Source: JBEKYD01 sp049509915
Lineage (GTDB): Bacteria; Acidobacteriota; Terriglobia; Bryobacterales; Bryobacteraceae
NCBI GenBank assembly: GCA_049509915.1
Contig: JBEKZL010000019.1
Coordinates: 1-64,000, forward strand
DNA length: 64,000 nt
Reading direction: 5' to 3'
Both the position numbers and the translations under genes were made by a program. The notes beneath the pieces are model-generated. The model searched no databases and was not told where the DNA came from. It was given only the letters and a program-made list of their open reading frames with translations. How positions within the stretch are numbered: the stretch's first letter is position 1; every line of letters starts with the position of its first letter. Of the stretch, positions 7,929-16,689 are shown piece by piece.

Positions 7929-9094
7929 CGCGCGTCTTGCACGTGGTTCCCAATCTGCACTCCTACGGACTGCAGAACATGGTGGCCGGACTGGTTCGCT
8001 CGATGGACCGCAGCCGCTACGAACCGGCGGTGGCGAGCCTCTATGCCGAATCGGAAATCGGCCTCGAACCGGCCCTGCGCGCCGATGGCATTCGTATGTT
8101 CCATCTGGACAAGCGCCCGGGTTTCGATGTCCGCATGTACTGGCGCTTGCGGCAGGTATTAGGGGAGTTTCAGCCGCACGTCGTCCACACCCACAACTAC
8201 GTCCTGCGCTACGTTTATCCGCTGGTCGCCGCCAGTCTGAGAAAGCCGGCGCGGATTCCGCGGGTGGTCCACACGGTCCACAACGTGGCGGATAAGGAAG
8301 TCGACCGCGTCGGCATCCGGCTGCAGCGGTTTGCGTTTCGTCACGGCGTCGCGGCGGTCACCATCGCGGCGGAAGTGTCGGCCAGTTTTCGGCGGCTATA
8401 CGGGTTTTCGGAAGCGGCCACGATCTTCAACGGGATTCCGGTGGCCCGGTATGGGGTGCCTTCGGTTTCGCGGCAGCAATGGCGGGCGCGGCACGGTCTT
8501 TCAAACGGCGATTTCGTGTTCCTGACGGTGGCGCGGTTTTCCGAACAGAAGGATCACGCCACGCTGCTGGAAGCTTTCGCCAGGGGTCCGGCGCGGAATC
8601 CGGCGGCGCGGCTGCTGTTGGCTGGAGCGGGGGAATTGCAGGCAAGTATCGAAGCGCGCCTGCGGGAACTGGCACTCGAAACCCGCGTATTGTTGATAGG
8701 CCAGCGGCGGGACGTCGCCGACGTGGCTGCCGCCAGCGACGCGTTCGTGCTGACTTCGCGCTGGGAGGGCAACCCGCTGGCGGTGATGGAAGCCATGGCC
8801 GCGGGACTGCCGGTGGTGGCGACTGGCGTAGGTGCGATTCCGGAACTGATCCGCCATGGGATCGACGGCATGCTGGCGGCGCCGGGCAATGCCGAAAAGA
8901 TTGCCCAGGCCATGACGTGGCTGTGCGAGCACGCCAAAGAAGCCGGGGACATGGGCGCGCAAGGGCGGGCGCGCGCCAGCGAGCGTTTTGACCTCGCCGC
9001 CATGGTCCGCGCCTACAGCGAACTTTATGACCGCGTATTGGACGAAACCACGCCCCATGGGGCCGCCGAGCCCGGCCTGGTGACCGCGTTATGA
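7925..9094 (+). CDS. Glycosyltransferase family 4 (first of three)
   Basis: A 389-residue GT-B retaining glycosyltransferase starting at GTG 7925, which overlaps the ligase stop by 4 bp. The N-terminal acceptor half begins TRVLHVVPNLHSYGLQNMV (Gly-rich loop after strand 1) and contains PHVVHTHNY; the C-terminal donor half begins VFLTVARFSEQKDHATLLEAF and carries the GT4 E-x7-E motif in SRWEGNPLAVMEAMAAGLPVV. It should add one sugar to the undecaprenyl-linked repeat unit at the cytoplasmic face. The downstream glycosyltransferase starts inside its stop codon (ATGA at 9091). Sugar specificity cannot be read from the sequence. Confidence 0.92.
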   Translation: MTRVLHVVPNLHSYGLQNMVAGLVRSMDRSRYEPAVASLYAESEIGLEPALRADGIRMFHLDKRPGFDVRMYWRLRQVLGEFQPHVVHTHNYVLRYVYPLVAASLRKPARIPRVVHTVHNVADKEVDRVGIRLQRFAFRHGVAAVTIAAEVSASFRRLYGFSEAATIFNGIPVARYGVPSVSRQQWRARHGLSNGDFVFLTVARFSEQKDHATLLEAFARGPARNPAARLLLAGAGELQASIEARLRELALETRVLLIGQRRDVADVAAASDAFVLTSRWEGNPLAVMEAMAAGLPVVATGVGAIPELIRHGIDGMLAAPGNAEKIAQAMTWLCEHAKEAGDMGAQGRARASERFDLAAMVRAYSELYDRVLDETTPHGAAEPGLVTAL

Positions 9095-10299
9095 CAGCCG
9101 CCATGGAAACTCCACGCCTTATCGCCAGCCGTCCCGGACGGCTGATGCTGGTGATGACTTATCTGTCACCCGCGGGCGGGGCCGAGACGCAGGTGGTGGA
9201 CCTGGCGCGCGGCTTCGATCGCCGCGGTTGGGACGTTCACCTGGTTTCGATGCTGGTGCCCGCCCCGCCCCTGCCCGACCTGACACGGACTCGCATCCGC
9301 GTCACCTCGCTCGAAATGCAGCGCGGTGTGGCCAGCCCGGCGGCGTTGGCACGCTTTGTGGCGCTGGTCCGGCAGGAACGCCCGGACGTGGTTCACAGCC
9401 ACATGACTCACGCCAACCTGCTGGTGCGCGCCGCACGCCCGCTGGTGAGCATGCCGGTGGTGGTCAACACCCTGCATGGCCACAAGATGTACTCGGTCCG
9501 TTCCGACCGCTCGGCGTTTCGCGAGTTGGCGCACCGCTTCACCGATTTTCTGGCGGATGCGACCACCGCTGTCTCGCAAGCCGCGGCGGATCGTTACCTC
9601 CAGGTGAAAGCCGTGTCGCCGCGGCGCCTGGTAATGATTCCCAACGGTATTCCGCTGCGCGCCTACGAACCGGACGAGCGTGCCCGCGAGCGGCTGCGCC
9701 GAGTGCTCGATGCGCGCGGAGATTTCCTCTGGCTGGCGGTCGGGCGGTTGGAAAAAGTGAAGGATTACGCCACCATGGCGCGCGCTTTCGCCATCGCGTC
9801 CCAGGCCGAGCCCCGCCAGACCCTGGCGATTGCCGGGGACGGCTCCGAGCGCGCCATGCTGGAAGCTTTGGCTGAGGAACTCGGCATCGCCGCGCGGATA
9901 CGGTTCCTGGGTGTACGGCACGACGTGACGGCACTGCTGCAGGCCGCCGACGGATTCCTGCTCTCCTCCATGTTCGAAGGCATGCCTCTGGCGATGCTGG
10001 AAGCCGGCGCCAGCGGCCTCCCCATGGTCGCTACGCGGGTGGGAGGCAATGCCGAAGTATTGCCGCCCGAACAGCGGGGCCGGTTGGTTCCACCCCAGAA
10101 TCCACAGGCGCTGGCCGAAGCCATTCTCTACGTTCTGAACATGGCCGAGGGGGAACGCCGCGCCATCGGCTCGGCAGCCCGCGGCTTCGTGTTCGCGCAC
10201 TACCGCATGGATTCGGTGCTGGACCGCTGGGAGGAACTTTACGCGCGCCTGCTGGCGAAAAAAGGCGTGGCTCCAGTGGCGGCAGGAGGGGCGCGATGA
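9091..10299 (+). CDS. Glycosyltransferase family 4 (second of three)
   Basis: A 402-residue GT-B enzyme. LMLVMTYLSPAGGAETQVVDLA (~residues 16-37) is the typical GT4 start with the GGAE loop; PDVVHSHMTHANLL follows; the donor domain has LWLAVGRLEKVKDYATMARAF and the E-x7-E motif in SSMFEGMPLAMLEAGASGLP. It overlaps its upstream neighbour (9091) and downstream neighbour (10296) by 4 bp each, so expression is tightly coupled. It is a paralogue of the enzymes at 7925 and 11827, which together imply a repeat unit of at least four sugars if the WbaP-type initiator adds the first. Confidence 0.92.
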   Translation: MTAAMETPRLIASRPGRLMLVMTYLSPAGGAETQVVDLARGFDRRGWDVHLVSMLVPAPPLPDLTRTRIRVTSLEMQRGVASPAALARFVALVRQERPDVVHSHMTHANLLVRAARPLVSMPVVVNTLHGHKMYSVRSDRSAFRELAHRFTDFLADATTAVSQAAADRYLQVKAVSPRRLVMIPNGIPLRAYEPDERARERLRRVLDARGDFLWLAVGRLEKVKDYATMARAFAIASQAEPRQTLAIAGDGSERAMLEALAEELGIAARIRFLGVRHDVTALLQAADGFLLSSMFEGMPLAMLEAGASGLPMVATRVGGNAEVLPPEQRGRLVPPQNPQALAEAILYVLNMAEGERRAIGSAARGFVFAHYRMDSVLDRWEELYARLLAKKGVAPVAAGGAR

Positions 10300-11066
10300 T
10301 CCGCTACCAAAAGGCTCACCTTCGGGTGGCCGAATTCTTCTTCGACGAGCGCGAAACCGCCGCCGAAGCCGACATCGTGCGCTACCAGTTCCGGCCCGAG
10401 CCGATTGCCGGCTGCCGCTCGTACGACTTTCATAGCTTGTGTCTCGACTTGAGCCGCGATGCCGGCGCTTTGTTCGCGCGCATGCACCGCGAGACGCGCT
10501 ATGAAATCCGCCGCGCGGGCCAGGATGGCTTGGGCCACGAGTTTGCCGCCTGTCCGGAGGCGCCATGGATGGCGGCGTTTTACGATTTCTACGATCGCTT
10601 CGCCGACAGCCGGCAACTGCTGCGGGTCAATCGCACCCGCGTGGACGCCCTGGCGCGGCACGGCATGTTCTCGCTGTCGCGCGTATCGGCCGGCGGCCGG
10701 GTTCTGGTGTGGCACGCCTATCTGCGCGGCGGCGCGCGCGCCTGCCTGATGCATTCGGCCTCTTTCTTCCGGCAGGCTGGACCGGGCGAAGCCGCCCTGG
10801 TGAGCCGCGCCAATCGCTTCCATCACTGGGCCGACATCCTGCGTTTCCGGGGAGAAGGCTTGGCCACTTACGATTTCGGCGGCTGGTACGCCGGCCACGA
10901 GGATGCCGAAAAATTGCGCGTCAACCGCTTCAAGGAAAATTTCGGCGGGGAATCGGTGCACGAATACAGCGCTGACCGGGCGGCTACCTGGAAGGGAGCG
11001 GCGGCGCTGGGAGTACACGGCTTGAAGCAGGCGTTGACGCAGTCGCTGGGCGGGAGGAAATGCTGA
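10296..11066 (+). CDS. GNAT/FemAB-like acyl- or aminoacyltransferase
   Basis: A 256-residue soluble protein with the FemAB/GNAT layout used by polysaccharide-associated amino-acid or acyl transferases: an N-terminal half with FARMHRETRYEIRRAGQDG (the 'k.r...Rka.k.g' motif of this group), then FYDFYDRFADSR and a second acetyltransferase-like lobe with GRVLVWHAYLRGGARACLMHSAS, and YDFGGWYAGHEDAEKLRVNRFKENFG near the C-terminus, matching the 'y.fg......gl..fK..fG' end of FemAB-like proteins. It probably decorates a sugar of the repeat unit. It sits between two glycosyltransferase genes, overlapping one by 4 bp and the deacetylase by one codon. Confidence 0.7.
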   Translation: MIRYQKAHLRVAEFFFDERETAAEADIVRYQFRPEPIAGCRSYDFHSLCLDLSRDAGALFARMHRETRYEIRRAGQDGLGHEFAACPEAPWMAAFYDFYDRFADSRQLLRVNRTRVDALARHGMFSLSRVSAGGRVLVWHAYLRGGARACLMHSASFFRQAGPGEAALVSRANRFHHWADILRFRGEGLATYDFGGWYAGHEDAEKLRVNRFKENFGGESVHEYSADRAATWKGAAALGVHGLKQALTQSLGGRKC

Positions 11067-11830
11067 TGCTTACGCGCTATTTGGTGCGCTTCGACGATAT
11101 CTGCCCCACCATGAACTGGACCGTATGGCGGCAGGTTGAAGAGGCGCTGGTGGAAGAGGGCGTGGAACCTATTCTGGCGGTGGTTCCCGACAATCGCGAC
11201 CCCAACCTGACCTTCGATTGGCCGGAGCCGCGCTTTTGGGATCGGGTGCGGCAATGGCAGGCGCGGGGTTGGACGATCGGCATGCACGGCTACCATCATC
11301 GTTACGAAACCGGGGACGCCGGCATCGTCGGCCGCAACCGCTACAGCGAATTCGCCGGCTTGAGCCGCGCCGCGCAGCGTCACAAGATCGCCGCGGCACT
11401 CGAGATTTTCGCCCGCGAAGGCGTGGCGCCAGAGGTTTGGGTGGCCCCGGCGCACTCCTTCGACGCCATCACCCTGGAAGAACTCGCCGAGCAGGGGATG
11501 CGCTTCGTGAGCGACGGCTACTCGCTGCTGCCGCACCTGGACGAGCGCGGTCTGCTCTGGGTTCCGCAGCAACTGGGCGCCTTCCGGCCGATGCCCTTCG
11601 GGCTGTGGACCGTGTGCCTCCATCACAACCGCTGGAAAGCCGCGGAGATTGCCGGGTTCCGCGTCCGGCTCAAGCAATATCGGTCCCGGATGGCCAACTT
11701 CCGCCAGGTGATCGAGACCTACGCCGACCGCGAGGCGCGGCTGGCCGACCGGCTCAGCTCGGAATCCATCCGCCTGGCGCGCTCGGCGCGCAGCGTGTTG
11801 GCACAAGCCTTGGGGAACGTGGCGTTATGA
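11066..11830 (+). CDS. DUF2334-type polysaccharide deacetylase-like protein
   Basis: A 254-residue protein with the NodB-like fold of DUF2334. YLVRFDDICPTMN near the start carries the paired Asp of the family (catalytic base and metal ligand), GMHGYHHRYE provides the HxxxH-type zinc motif, and WVAPAHSFDAITLEEL is the conserved middle strand/helix. It should remove acetyl groups from N-acetyl sugars of the polymer or precursor. There is no signal peptide, suggesting it acts in the cytoplasm on lipid-linked units. I chose ATG 11066 over ATG 11060 because GGAGG at 11053-11057 is spaced properly only for 11066. It overlaps the next gene by 4 bp. Confidence 0.75.
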   Translation: MLTRYLVRFDDICPTMNWTVWRQVEEALVEEGVEPILAVVPDNRDPNLTFDWPEPRFWDRVRQWQARGWTIGMHGYHHRYETGDAGIVGRNRYSEFAGLSRAAQRHKIAAALEIFAREGVAPEVWVAPAHSFDAITLEELAEQGMRFVSDGYSLLPHLDERGLLWVPQQLGAFRPMPFGLWTVCLHHNRWKAAEIAGFRVRLKQYRSRMANFRQVIETYADREARLADRLSSESIRLARSARSVLAQALGNVAL

Positions 11831-12963
11831 AAATCGCTTTTGTCATTACCCGGGCGGATGCGGTGGGCGGCGCCACCATTCACGTACGCGACTTGGCCGT
11901 GGCGCTGGCGGCGGAAGGCCATTCGCCCACGGTGCTGGTGGGCGGAACCGGGCCGGTGAGCCGCGAACTGGACGCCTGCGGGATTCGGGTGGTTTCGCTG
12001 CCGCACTTGGGACGGCCCATGAATCCGGTGCGCGACGCCCAGGCCGTGCGCGAAATCGCTGGCGCCATCCGCCGGCTCGCCCCGGACCTGGTTTCCGCAC
12101 ACACCGCCAAGGCCGGGTGCCTGGCTCGTCTGGCTTGCTCCCGGATGAGCATACCGGTGCTCTACACCCCCCATGGCTGGACGATAGCCGACCGGCTTTC
12201 CGTCCGCGGGGGTCGCTTCTACCGCGTTGTGGAACGCGCCACGGCGCCCCTCGCCGCCGCCATCGTCAACGTTTGTGCCTACGAGCGGCGGCTGGCCGCC
12301 GTCCATCGCATCGGCCGCGCCGCGCAGCACCGCGTGATCTATAACGGCATGCCCGATATCCCCCACGAGCTGCTGGCCCGTCCCGAGTCCGATCCGCCCC
12401 ACATCGTGATGGTGGCGCGGTACGAACCGCCCAAGGATCACGAAACCCTGCTCCGCGCTCTCGCCGCTTTGCGCGATTGGGCATGGACGTGCGAACTGGT
12501 TGGCGACGGCCCGGGTCTCTCGCGCGCTCGCGCTCTGGCTACCCGGCTGGGGCTTCGCCCGCGCGTGCGTTTTGTGGGCTCCACGCCGCACGTCGCCACC
12601 GCCCTCGCCGGCGCTCAGATCTTCGCCCTGGCCACCCGTTCGGAAGCCTTTCCTCGCAGCATTCTCGAAGCGATGCGCGCCGGTTTGCCCGTGGTGGCAA
12701 CGGACGTGGGCGGAGTCGCCGAGGCGGTGGAACATGGTGTAACCGGCCTGGTGGTGCCGCGCCGATCCGTCGCTGCCATGATCGACGCCCTCGGCGAGAT
12801 GATTACGGACCCGGCCTTGCGCGTGCGCCTGGGCGCCGCCGGCCGCCGGGCTTACGCCGGCCGTTTCACTTTCGGGAGCATGCTGGCTCAGACCCTTTCG
12901 CTGTATCGGGAAGTTACCGGGGCCGCGGCCCCCTCTGCCCTGTACCAGGCGCGGGAGAAATAA
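11827..12963 (+). CDS. Glycosyltransferase family 4 (third of three)
   Basis: A 378-residue GT-B enzyme starting at ATG 11827 inside the stop of the deacetylase gene. KIAFVITRADAVGGATIHVRDLA is the GT4 N-terminal motif, with PDLVSAHTAKAGCLARLA and YTPHGWT in the acceptor half; the donor half has VMVARYEPPKDHETLLRALA and the E-x7-E motif in EAFPRSILEAMRAGLPVV. The sequence resembles the WcaA/EpsD-type group that often lies beside WbaP-like initiators, and indeed the initiator follows with no gap at all (stop 12961-12963, next ATG 12964). Confidence 0.92.
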   Translation: MKIAFVITRADAVGGATIHVRDLAVALAAEGHSPTVLVGGTGPVSRELDACGIRVVSLPHLGRPMNPVRDAQAVREIAGAIRRLAPDLVSAHTAKAGCLARLACSRMSIPVLYTPHGWTIADRLSVRGGRFYRVVERATAPLAAAIVNVCAYERRLAAVHRIGRAAQHRVIYNGMPDIPHELLARPESDPPHIVMVARYEPPKDHETLLRALAALRDWAWTCELVGDGPGLSRARALATRLGLRPRVRFVGSTPHVATALAGAQIFALATRSEAFPRSILEAMRAGLPVVATDVGGVAEAVEHGVTGLVVPRRSVAAMIDALGEMITDPALRVRLGAAGRRAYAGRFTFGSMLAQTLSLYREVTGAAAPSALYQAREK

Positions 12964-14400
12964 ATGGCTACTGCTCTTACCATGCGTGCGGCCCTGGCGG
13001 TGGAACGCCCCAGGCCCTGCCTTACCGGAGCCATCCTGATGGTTTCCGACGTTACCGCCATCGCTTTCGCCATCGCCGCCGCGGTGCTTGTCCGGCTGGC
13101 GCTCAGTGGCGAGTACGCTCCCAGCCTCTACTGGCGGCTGTGGCCGCTGTTGGGATTGTTTGCGGCGGCCTATGGCCTGTTCGGGCTCTATCCCGGTGTG
13201 GCCATGAACCCCGTCATGGAACTGCGCACCGCCAGCTACGCCACCACCCTGGTATTCCTGGTGCTGGGCGCGCTGACTTTCCTGTTGCGCAATCCGGGTG
13301 CCTATTCCCGGCTGGCGTTTTTCGGCGCGTGGCTGATGGCCCTGATAGCGGTGCCTCTGGCCCGTGCCATGGCGCGCACGCTCGCCGCCGACGAACCATG
13401 GTGGGGATACCGGGCGGTGATTTTGGGCGGCAGCGGAACCGGCGCGGAGGTGCTCGCCAAGCTCGTAAGCCAGCCGCAAATCGGCCTCCGTCCGGTGGCG
13501 ATCTTCGACGACGACCTGGCCCGCGGCACCCTCGTGCATGGCGTCCCCGTGCTCGGGCCGATCGAAGCCGCGCCCCGATTCGCCCAAGAATCGGGCGTTA
13601 CCCGCGCCGTGGTGGCCATGCCCGACGCCGACGCCGCCAAGCTGGTGGGTTTGCTGGATGAATACGCCCACACCTTCTCGCGCGTCTTCATAGTGCCGCA
13701 CTTCCAGGGGATTTCGGCCATCGGCATGGAAACCCGCGACGTGAGCCGGCTACTGGCGCTGGAACTGCGCAAGCACCTGCTCATGACCGGGCCGCGCCTC
13801 GTCAAGCGGACCCTGGATGTGTTGATGTCGTCGCTTTTGCTGGTGGCAGGTGCGCCGCTGCTGGCCGCCATCGCCGCCGCTATCAAGCTGGAATCGCGCG
13901 GGCCGGCGCTCTACCGGCAAAGCCGGGTCGGCCTGGGGAGCGGCAGCTTCCAGGTCTGGAAATTCCGCTCCATGCGGCCGGACGCCGACCAGGCGCTCAG
14001 CCGCTGCCTGGAGGAGAATCCCCAATTGCGCGAAGAGTGGGAGCACGACCACAAGCTGAAGAACGATCCGCGCATCACCCGCGTCGGCCGCTTCCTGCGC
14101 AAGACCAGCCTGGACGAACTGCCCCAGTTGTTCAACGTGCTGCGCGGCGAGATGAGCCTGGTCGGACCGCGCCCCATCGTGAGCGGCGAGATTCAAAGAT
14201 ACGGTAGATCGTTTACTCTCTATCGCCAGGTGATTCCCGGCCTGACTGGGCTATGGCAGGTTTCCGGCCGCAACCTGACCTCCTATCGGGAGCGGGTTGA
14301 GCTGGACGACTATTACGTGCGCAACTGGTCGCCCTGGCTGGATGTGTATCTGCTGGCGCGAACCGTGAAAGTGGTGATAACGGGCTATGGCGCATTCTAA
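12964..14400 (+). CDS. Polyprenyl-phosphate sugar phosphotransferase (WbaP/WcaJ-like)
   Basis: A 478-residue membrane enzyme that starts repeat-unit synthesis by moving a sugar-1-phosphate from a nucleotide sugar to undecaprenyl phosphate. Residues 20-140 contain four to five hydrophobic helices; ~148-270 is the Rossmann-like CoA-binding-type domain (VILGGSGTGAEVLAKLVS); ~278-478 is the catalytic bacterial sugar transferase domain with a membrane re-entrant helix (KRTLDVLMSSLLLVAGAPLL), KFRSMRPDAD, TRVGRFLRKTSLDELPQL and MSLVGPRP, all conserved in the family. Length and order match WbaP (galactose) or WcaJ (glucose); the sugar is not determinable. It is the usual partner of Wzx/Wzy systems. 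Confidence 0.93.
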   Translation: MATALTMRAALAVERPRPCLTGAILMVSDVTAIAFAIAAAVLVRLALSGEYAPSLYWRLWPLLGLFAAAYGLFGLYPGVAMNPVMELRTASYATTLVFLVLGALTFLLRNPGAYSRLAFFGAWLMALIAVPLARAMARTLAADEPWWGYRAVILGGSGTGAEVLAKLVSQPQIGLRPVAIFDDDLARGTLVHGVPVLGPIEAAPRFAQESGVTRAVVAMPDADAAKLVGLLDEYAHTFSRVFIVPHFQGISAIGMETRDVSRLLALELRKHLLMTGPRLVKRTLDVLMSSLLLVAGAPLLAAIAAAIKLESRGPALYRQSRVGLGSGSFQVWKFRSMRPDADQALSRCLEENPQLREEWEHDHKLKNDPRITRVGRFLRKTSLDELPQLFNVLRGEMSLVGPRPIVSGEIQRYGRSFTLYRQVIPGLTGLWQVSGRNLTSYRERVELDDYYVRNWSPWLDVYLLARTVKVVITGYGAF

Positions 14401-14454
14401 GGAATCGTTCGGTAATAACTGTGTTAGCCGCTCCCCTGTGCGCCCGGGCGCGAG

Positions 14455-14481
14455 TCCGAGCCGCGACCGTCAGGGAGCGGT
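14455..14481 (+). repeat. 27-nt dispersed repeat, copy 1
   Basis: Begins TCCGAGCCGCGACCGT and ends AGGGAGCGGT; identical except at one position to 47687-47713. In this copy the terminal GGGAGCGG (14473-14480) pairs with CCGCTCCC at 14428-14435, giving a larger hairpin. It ends 26 bp before the start at 14507. Confidence 0.75.
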
Positions 14482-14506
14482 TGGCCGTGATTGGAGTGGC
14501 TATCTT

Positions 14507-15763
14507 ATGAAAGACCCAAAACATCTGGCCCGCATGGCCTTTCTGCTCCTGGCCATCGCCCCCGCCGCCTTTTCCGCCGTGTATTACGTGGATAGCTACA
14601 ACGGCCTGGACACCAACACCGGCCTGAACCCGTCGGCGGCGTGGATGACGCTGGGACGCGTGCGCCAGGCGCGGCTGTTCCCCGGCGATTACGTGCTGCT
14701 GGTCCGCGGCGGCATCTGGTACGAGCAGTTGATCGTGAACGCTTCCGGCAGTGATGGGGCGCCGGTCGCGTTTGCGGCCTACGGGCCCGGTACCGCCATG
14801 CCGGTGATCGACGGCACCACCGTCAATGTACCGTTACAGAGCGCCCTGGTCACGGTATCCTCCCGCTCCTGGGTGACCATCGACGGCATCGAGATCCGCA
14901 ACTCGGTGCGCGACGGCTTCATGGTTTACAACGGAGCCAATGTCACTTTGCGCAATTGCGCGGTTCACGGCCACCAGTTCAACGGTGTGATCGTTTTCGA
15001 TTCGAGCAACGTCACGGTGGCGAACTGCGAACTCTACGGCAACAGCCTGAACCCCGCGGCGAGTTACGCGGGCATCTCGATCGACGGCGACAATAATACT
15101 CCGGCGGGATTTAGAATTTTGGGCAATCGCATCCACGATAACGTGGGCGGCCAGGGCTGGAACGGCGCCAACGGTATTTGCCTCGGCCACACCGGCAGCA
15201 ACATACCCACGATTTCGGAGGTCGAGATTCGCGGTAACCAGATCTACAACAACGGTAACCCCTCCCAGAATCAGGCCGGACGCGGCATTTCGGGCAGCTT
15301 CAACGGCGACGTCACCATCGCGGATAACACCGTGTACCGCAATGCCTCGGCCGGCATTTACCTGGGGGACGTAGGGCTCAGTCCCGTTATCGACATCGCC
15401 CAAAACGTCTTTTACGATAACGCCCTGCGCCAATTCGGCGGCTACACTACCGCCAGCGCCACGGCCAGCCAGAACCTGCTGCTGGTGGACGATCCCACCA
15501 TCACCGCCATGGGCGCGGAAATCGGCGGCCTGGGACCGTGGACCATCGAGCAAAACACTTTCGTCTATACCACCAACACCACCGATCCTTACCGCGGCTT
15601 CATCCGCATCAACAACCCGGAGCAGGACGCCCTTCTGATCTCCAACTTCAACACGTTTTTTTCCGCCGGCCCCAACCGCTGGATCGATTCGGGCGACGTG
15701 GTTCTGACATTCGCGCAATGGCAGGCGGCGGGCTACGACGGCAATAGCGCCAATCCGAGATAA
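14507..15763 (+). CDS. Secreted right-handed parallel beta-helix protein
   Basis: A 418-residue exported protein. ATG 14507 gives a clear signal peptide (HLARMAFLLLAIAPAAFS) followed directly by VYYVDSYNGLDTNTGLN, the DUF1565-like opening of many beta-helix proteins. From ~residue 110 on there are repeated turns of VTLRNCAVHGHQFNGV, VTVANCELYGN, RILGNRIHDN, VEIRGNQIYNNG, VTIADNTVYRNASAGIY, the pectate-lyase/NosD-type coil pattern with stacked Asn. Such proteins are usually polysaccharide lyases, hydrolases or epimerases; catalytic residues cannot be assigned here. Position in the operon suggests trimming or modification of the polymer outside the cytoplasm. It is 107 bp after the initiator gene, the longest gap in this half of the operon. 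Confidence 0.8.
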   Translation: MKDPKHLARMAFLLLAIAPAAFSAVYYVDSYNGLDTNTGLNPSAAWMTLGRVRQARLFPGDYVLLVRGGIWYEQLIVNASGSDGAPVAFAAYGPGTAMPVIDGTTVNVPLQSALVTVSSRSWVTIDGIEIRNSVRDGFMVYNGANVTLRNCAVHGHQFNGVIVFDSSNVTVANCELYGNSLNPAASYAGISIDGDNNTPAGFRILGNRIHDNVGGQGWNGANGICLGHTGSNIPTISEVEIRGNQIYNNGNPSQNQAGRGISGSFNGDVTIADNTVYRNASAGIYLGDVGLSPVIDIAQNVFYDNALRQFGGYTTASATASQNLLLVDDPTITAMGAEIGGLGPWTIEQNTFVYTTNTTDPYRGFIRINNPEQDALLISNFNTFFSAGPNRWIDSGDVVLTFAQWQAAGYDGNSANPR

Positions 15764-15768
15764 CCGTG

Positions 15769-16689
15769 ATGCATTCCATCGCTACTCGCACTCTCCCGCT
15801 CGCCAAACCGGTGTTCACCGTGAGTCTCGATTTCGAGTTGCTGTGGGGCACTCGGGACCGGCCCTATAACGAGGCGTTCGAATCGCTCTGCGCCATTGAA
15901 CGGGAGAAGGTTTTCGACCGTTTGCTTGGCCTGCTGGCCGACAATCGCATCAGCGCCACCTGGGCTGTGGTCGGCAAACTGTTCTTGCAGGATGGCGGCC
16001 GCGACCCGCTGCTTCATGCGGCCGACCTGGTGGAAAGAATCCGCCGCTGTCCGGTGCCGCAGGAGATCGGTTCCCACACCCTCACCCACGCCGAGATGGG
16101 AAAGATCTCCCGCCGGGAAGCCAAAGCCGAACTGGAAGGCTGGGCGAGGCTGGCGCGGCTCGCCGGGTTGGAATATCAGTCGATTGTTTTCCCCCGGAAC
16201 TGCCCCGGCCATGCGGACGTGGTTCGCGAGAGCGGCTTCCGTTGTTTCCGCGGACAGGAGCGCACCTGGTACGCCGCTCGCCGGCGTCCGCTGCGGCGGT
16301 TTGGGCACCTGCTGGACATCGTCACCGCCCACACCCCTCAAACCGTGCTCCCGCAGCTCGAAGACGGGCTGTGGAACATACCGGGGTCAATGCTGTACAC
16401 GCCCGCGTTCGGAGTGCGCCGTTTCCTGCCGGTTTGGCTGCGTGTGTTGCGCGCTAACCGCGGCCTGGACCGCGCCATCGGCCGTGGCGAGGTCTTCCAC
16501 CTGTGGTTCCATCCCACCGACCTGACGCGCCGGACCGATGCCATGCTCGACGGCTTACGCCGGATCTTCGAGCGCGCCGGCCGGTTGCGCGACGCCGGAG
16601 CGCTGGACATTCTTCCCATGCGCGCGCTCTTACCGCCAGACTTGGAAACCCCTCGAGAGGAGGTCGTTCATGACGCCGCTCACCGTTGA
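15769..16689 (+). CDS. Polysaccharide deacetylase (NodB-like)
   Basis: A 306-residue cytoplasmic-looking protein (no signal peptide). FTVSLDFELLWG (~residues 16-27) has the catalytic/metal Asp of the NodB domain; EIGSHTLTHAEM gives the SHxxTH zinc motif; SIVFPRNCPGHADVVRESGF is the conserved strand after it; VFHLWFHPTDL near the end has the late His. It belongs to the group often seen in capsule and exopolysaccharide clusters. Start could be GTG 15766, one codon earlier; ATG 15769 is taken here. The gene overlaps the next coding sequence by 20 bp. Confidence 0.85.
   Translation: MHSIATRTLPLAKPVFTVSLDFELLWGTRDRPYNEAFESLCAIEREKVFDRLLGLLADNRISATWAVVGKLFLQDGGRDPLLHAADLVERIRRCPVPQEIGSHTLTHAEMGKISRREAKAELEGWARLARLAGLEYQSIVFPRNCPGHADVVRESGFRCFRGQERTWYAARRRPLRRFGHLLDIVTAHTPQTVLPQLEDGLWNIPGSMLYTPAFGVRRFLPVWLRVLRANRGLDRAIGRGEVFHLWFHPTDLTRRTDAMLDGLRRIFERAGRLRDAGALDILPMRALLPPDLETPREEVVHDAAHR

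Noticed and set aside
11719..13701. 660-codon minus-strand frame under the third glycosyltransferase and the initiator
   Set aside because: It spans two well-supported genes on the other strand and is rich in His/Gly/Gln from reversed codons.
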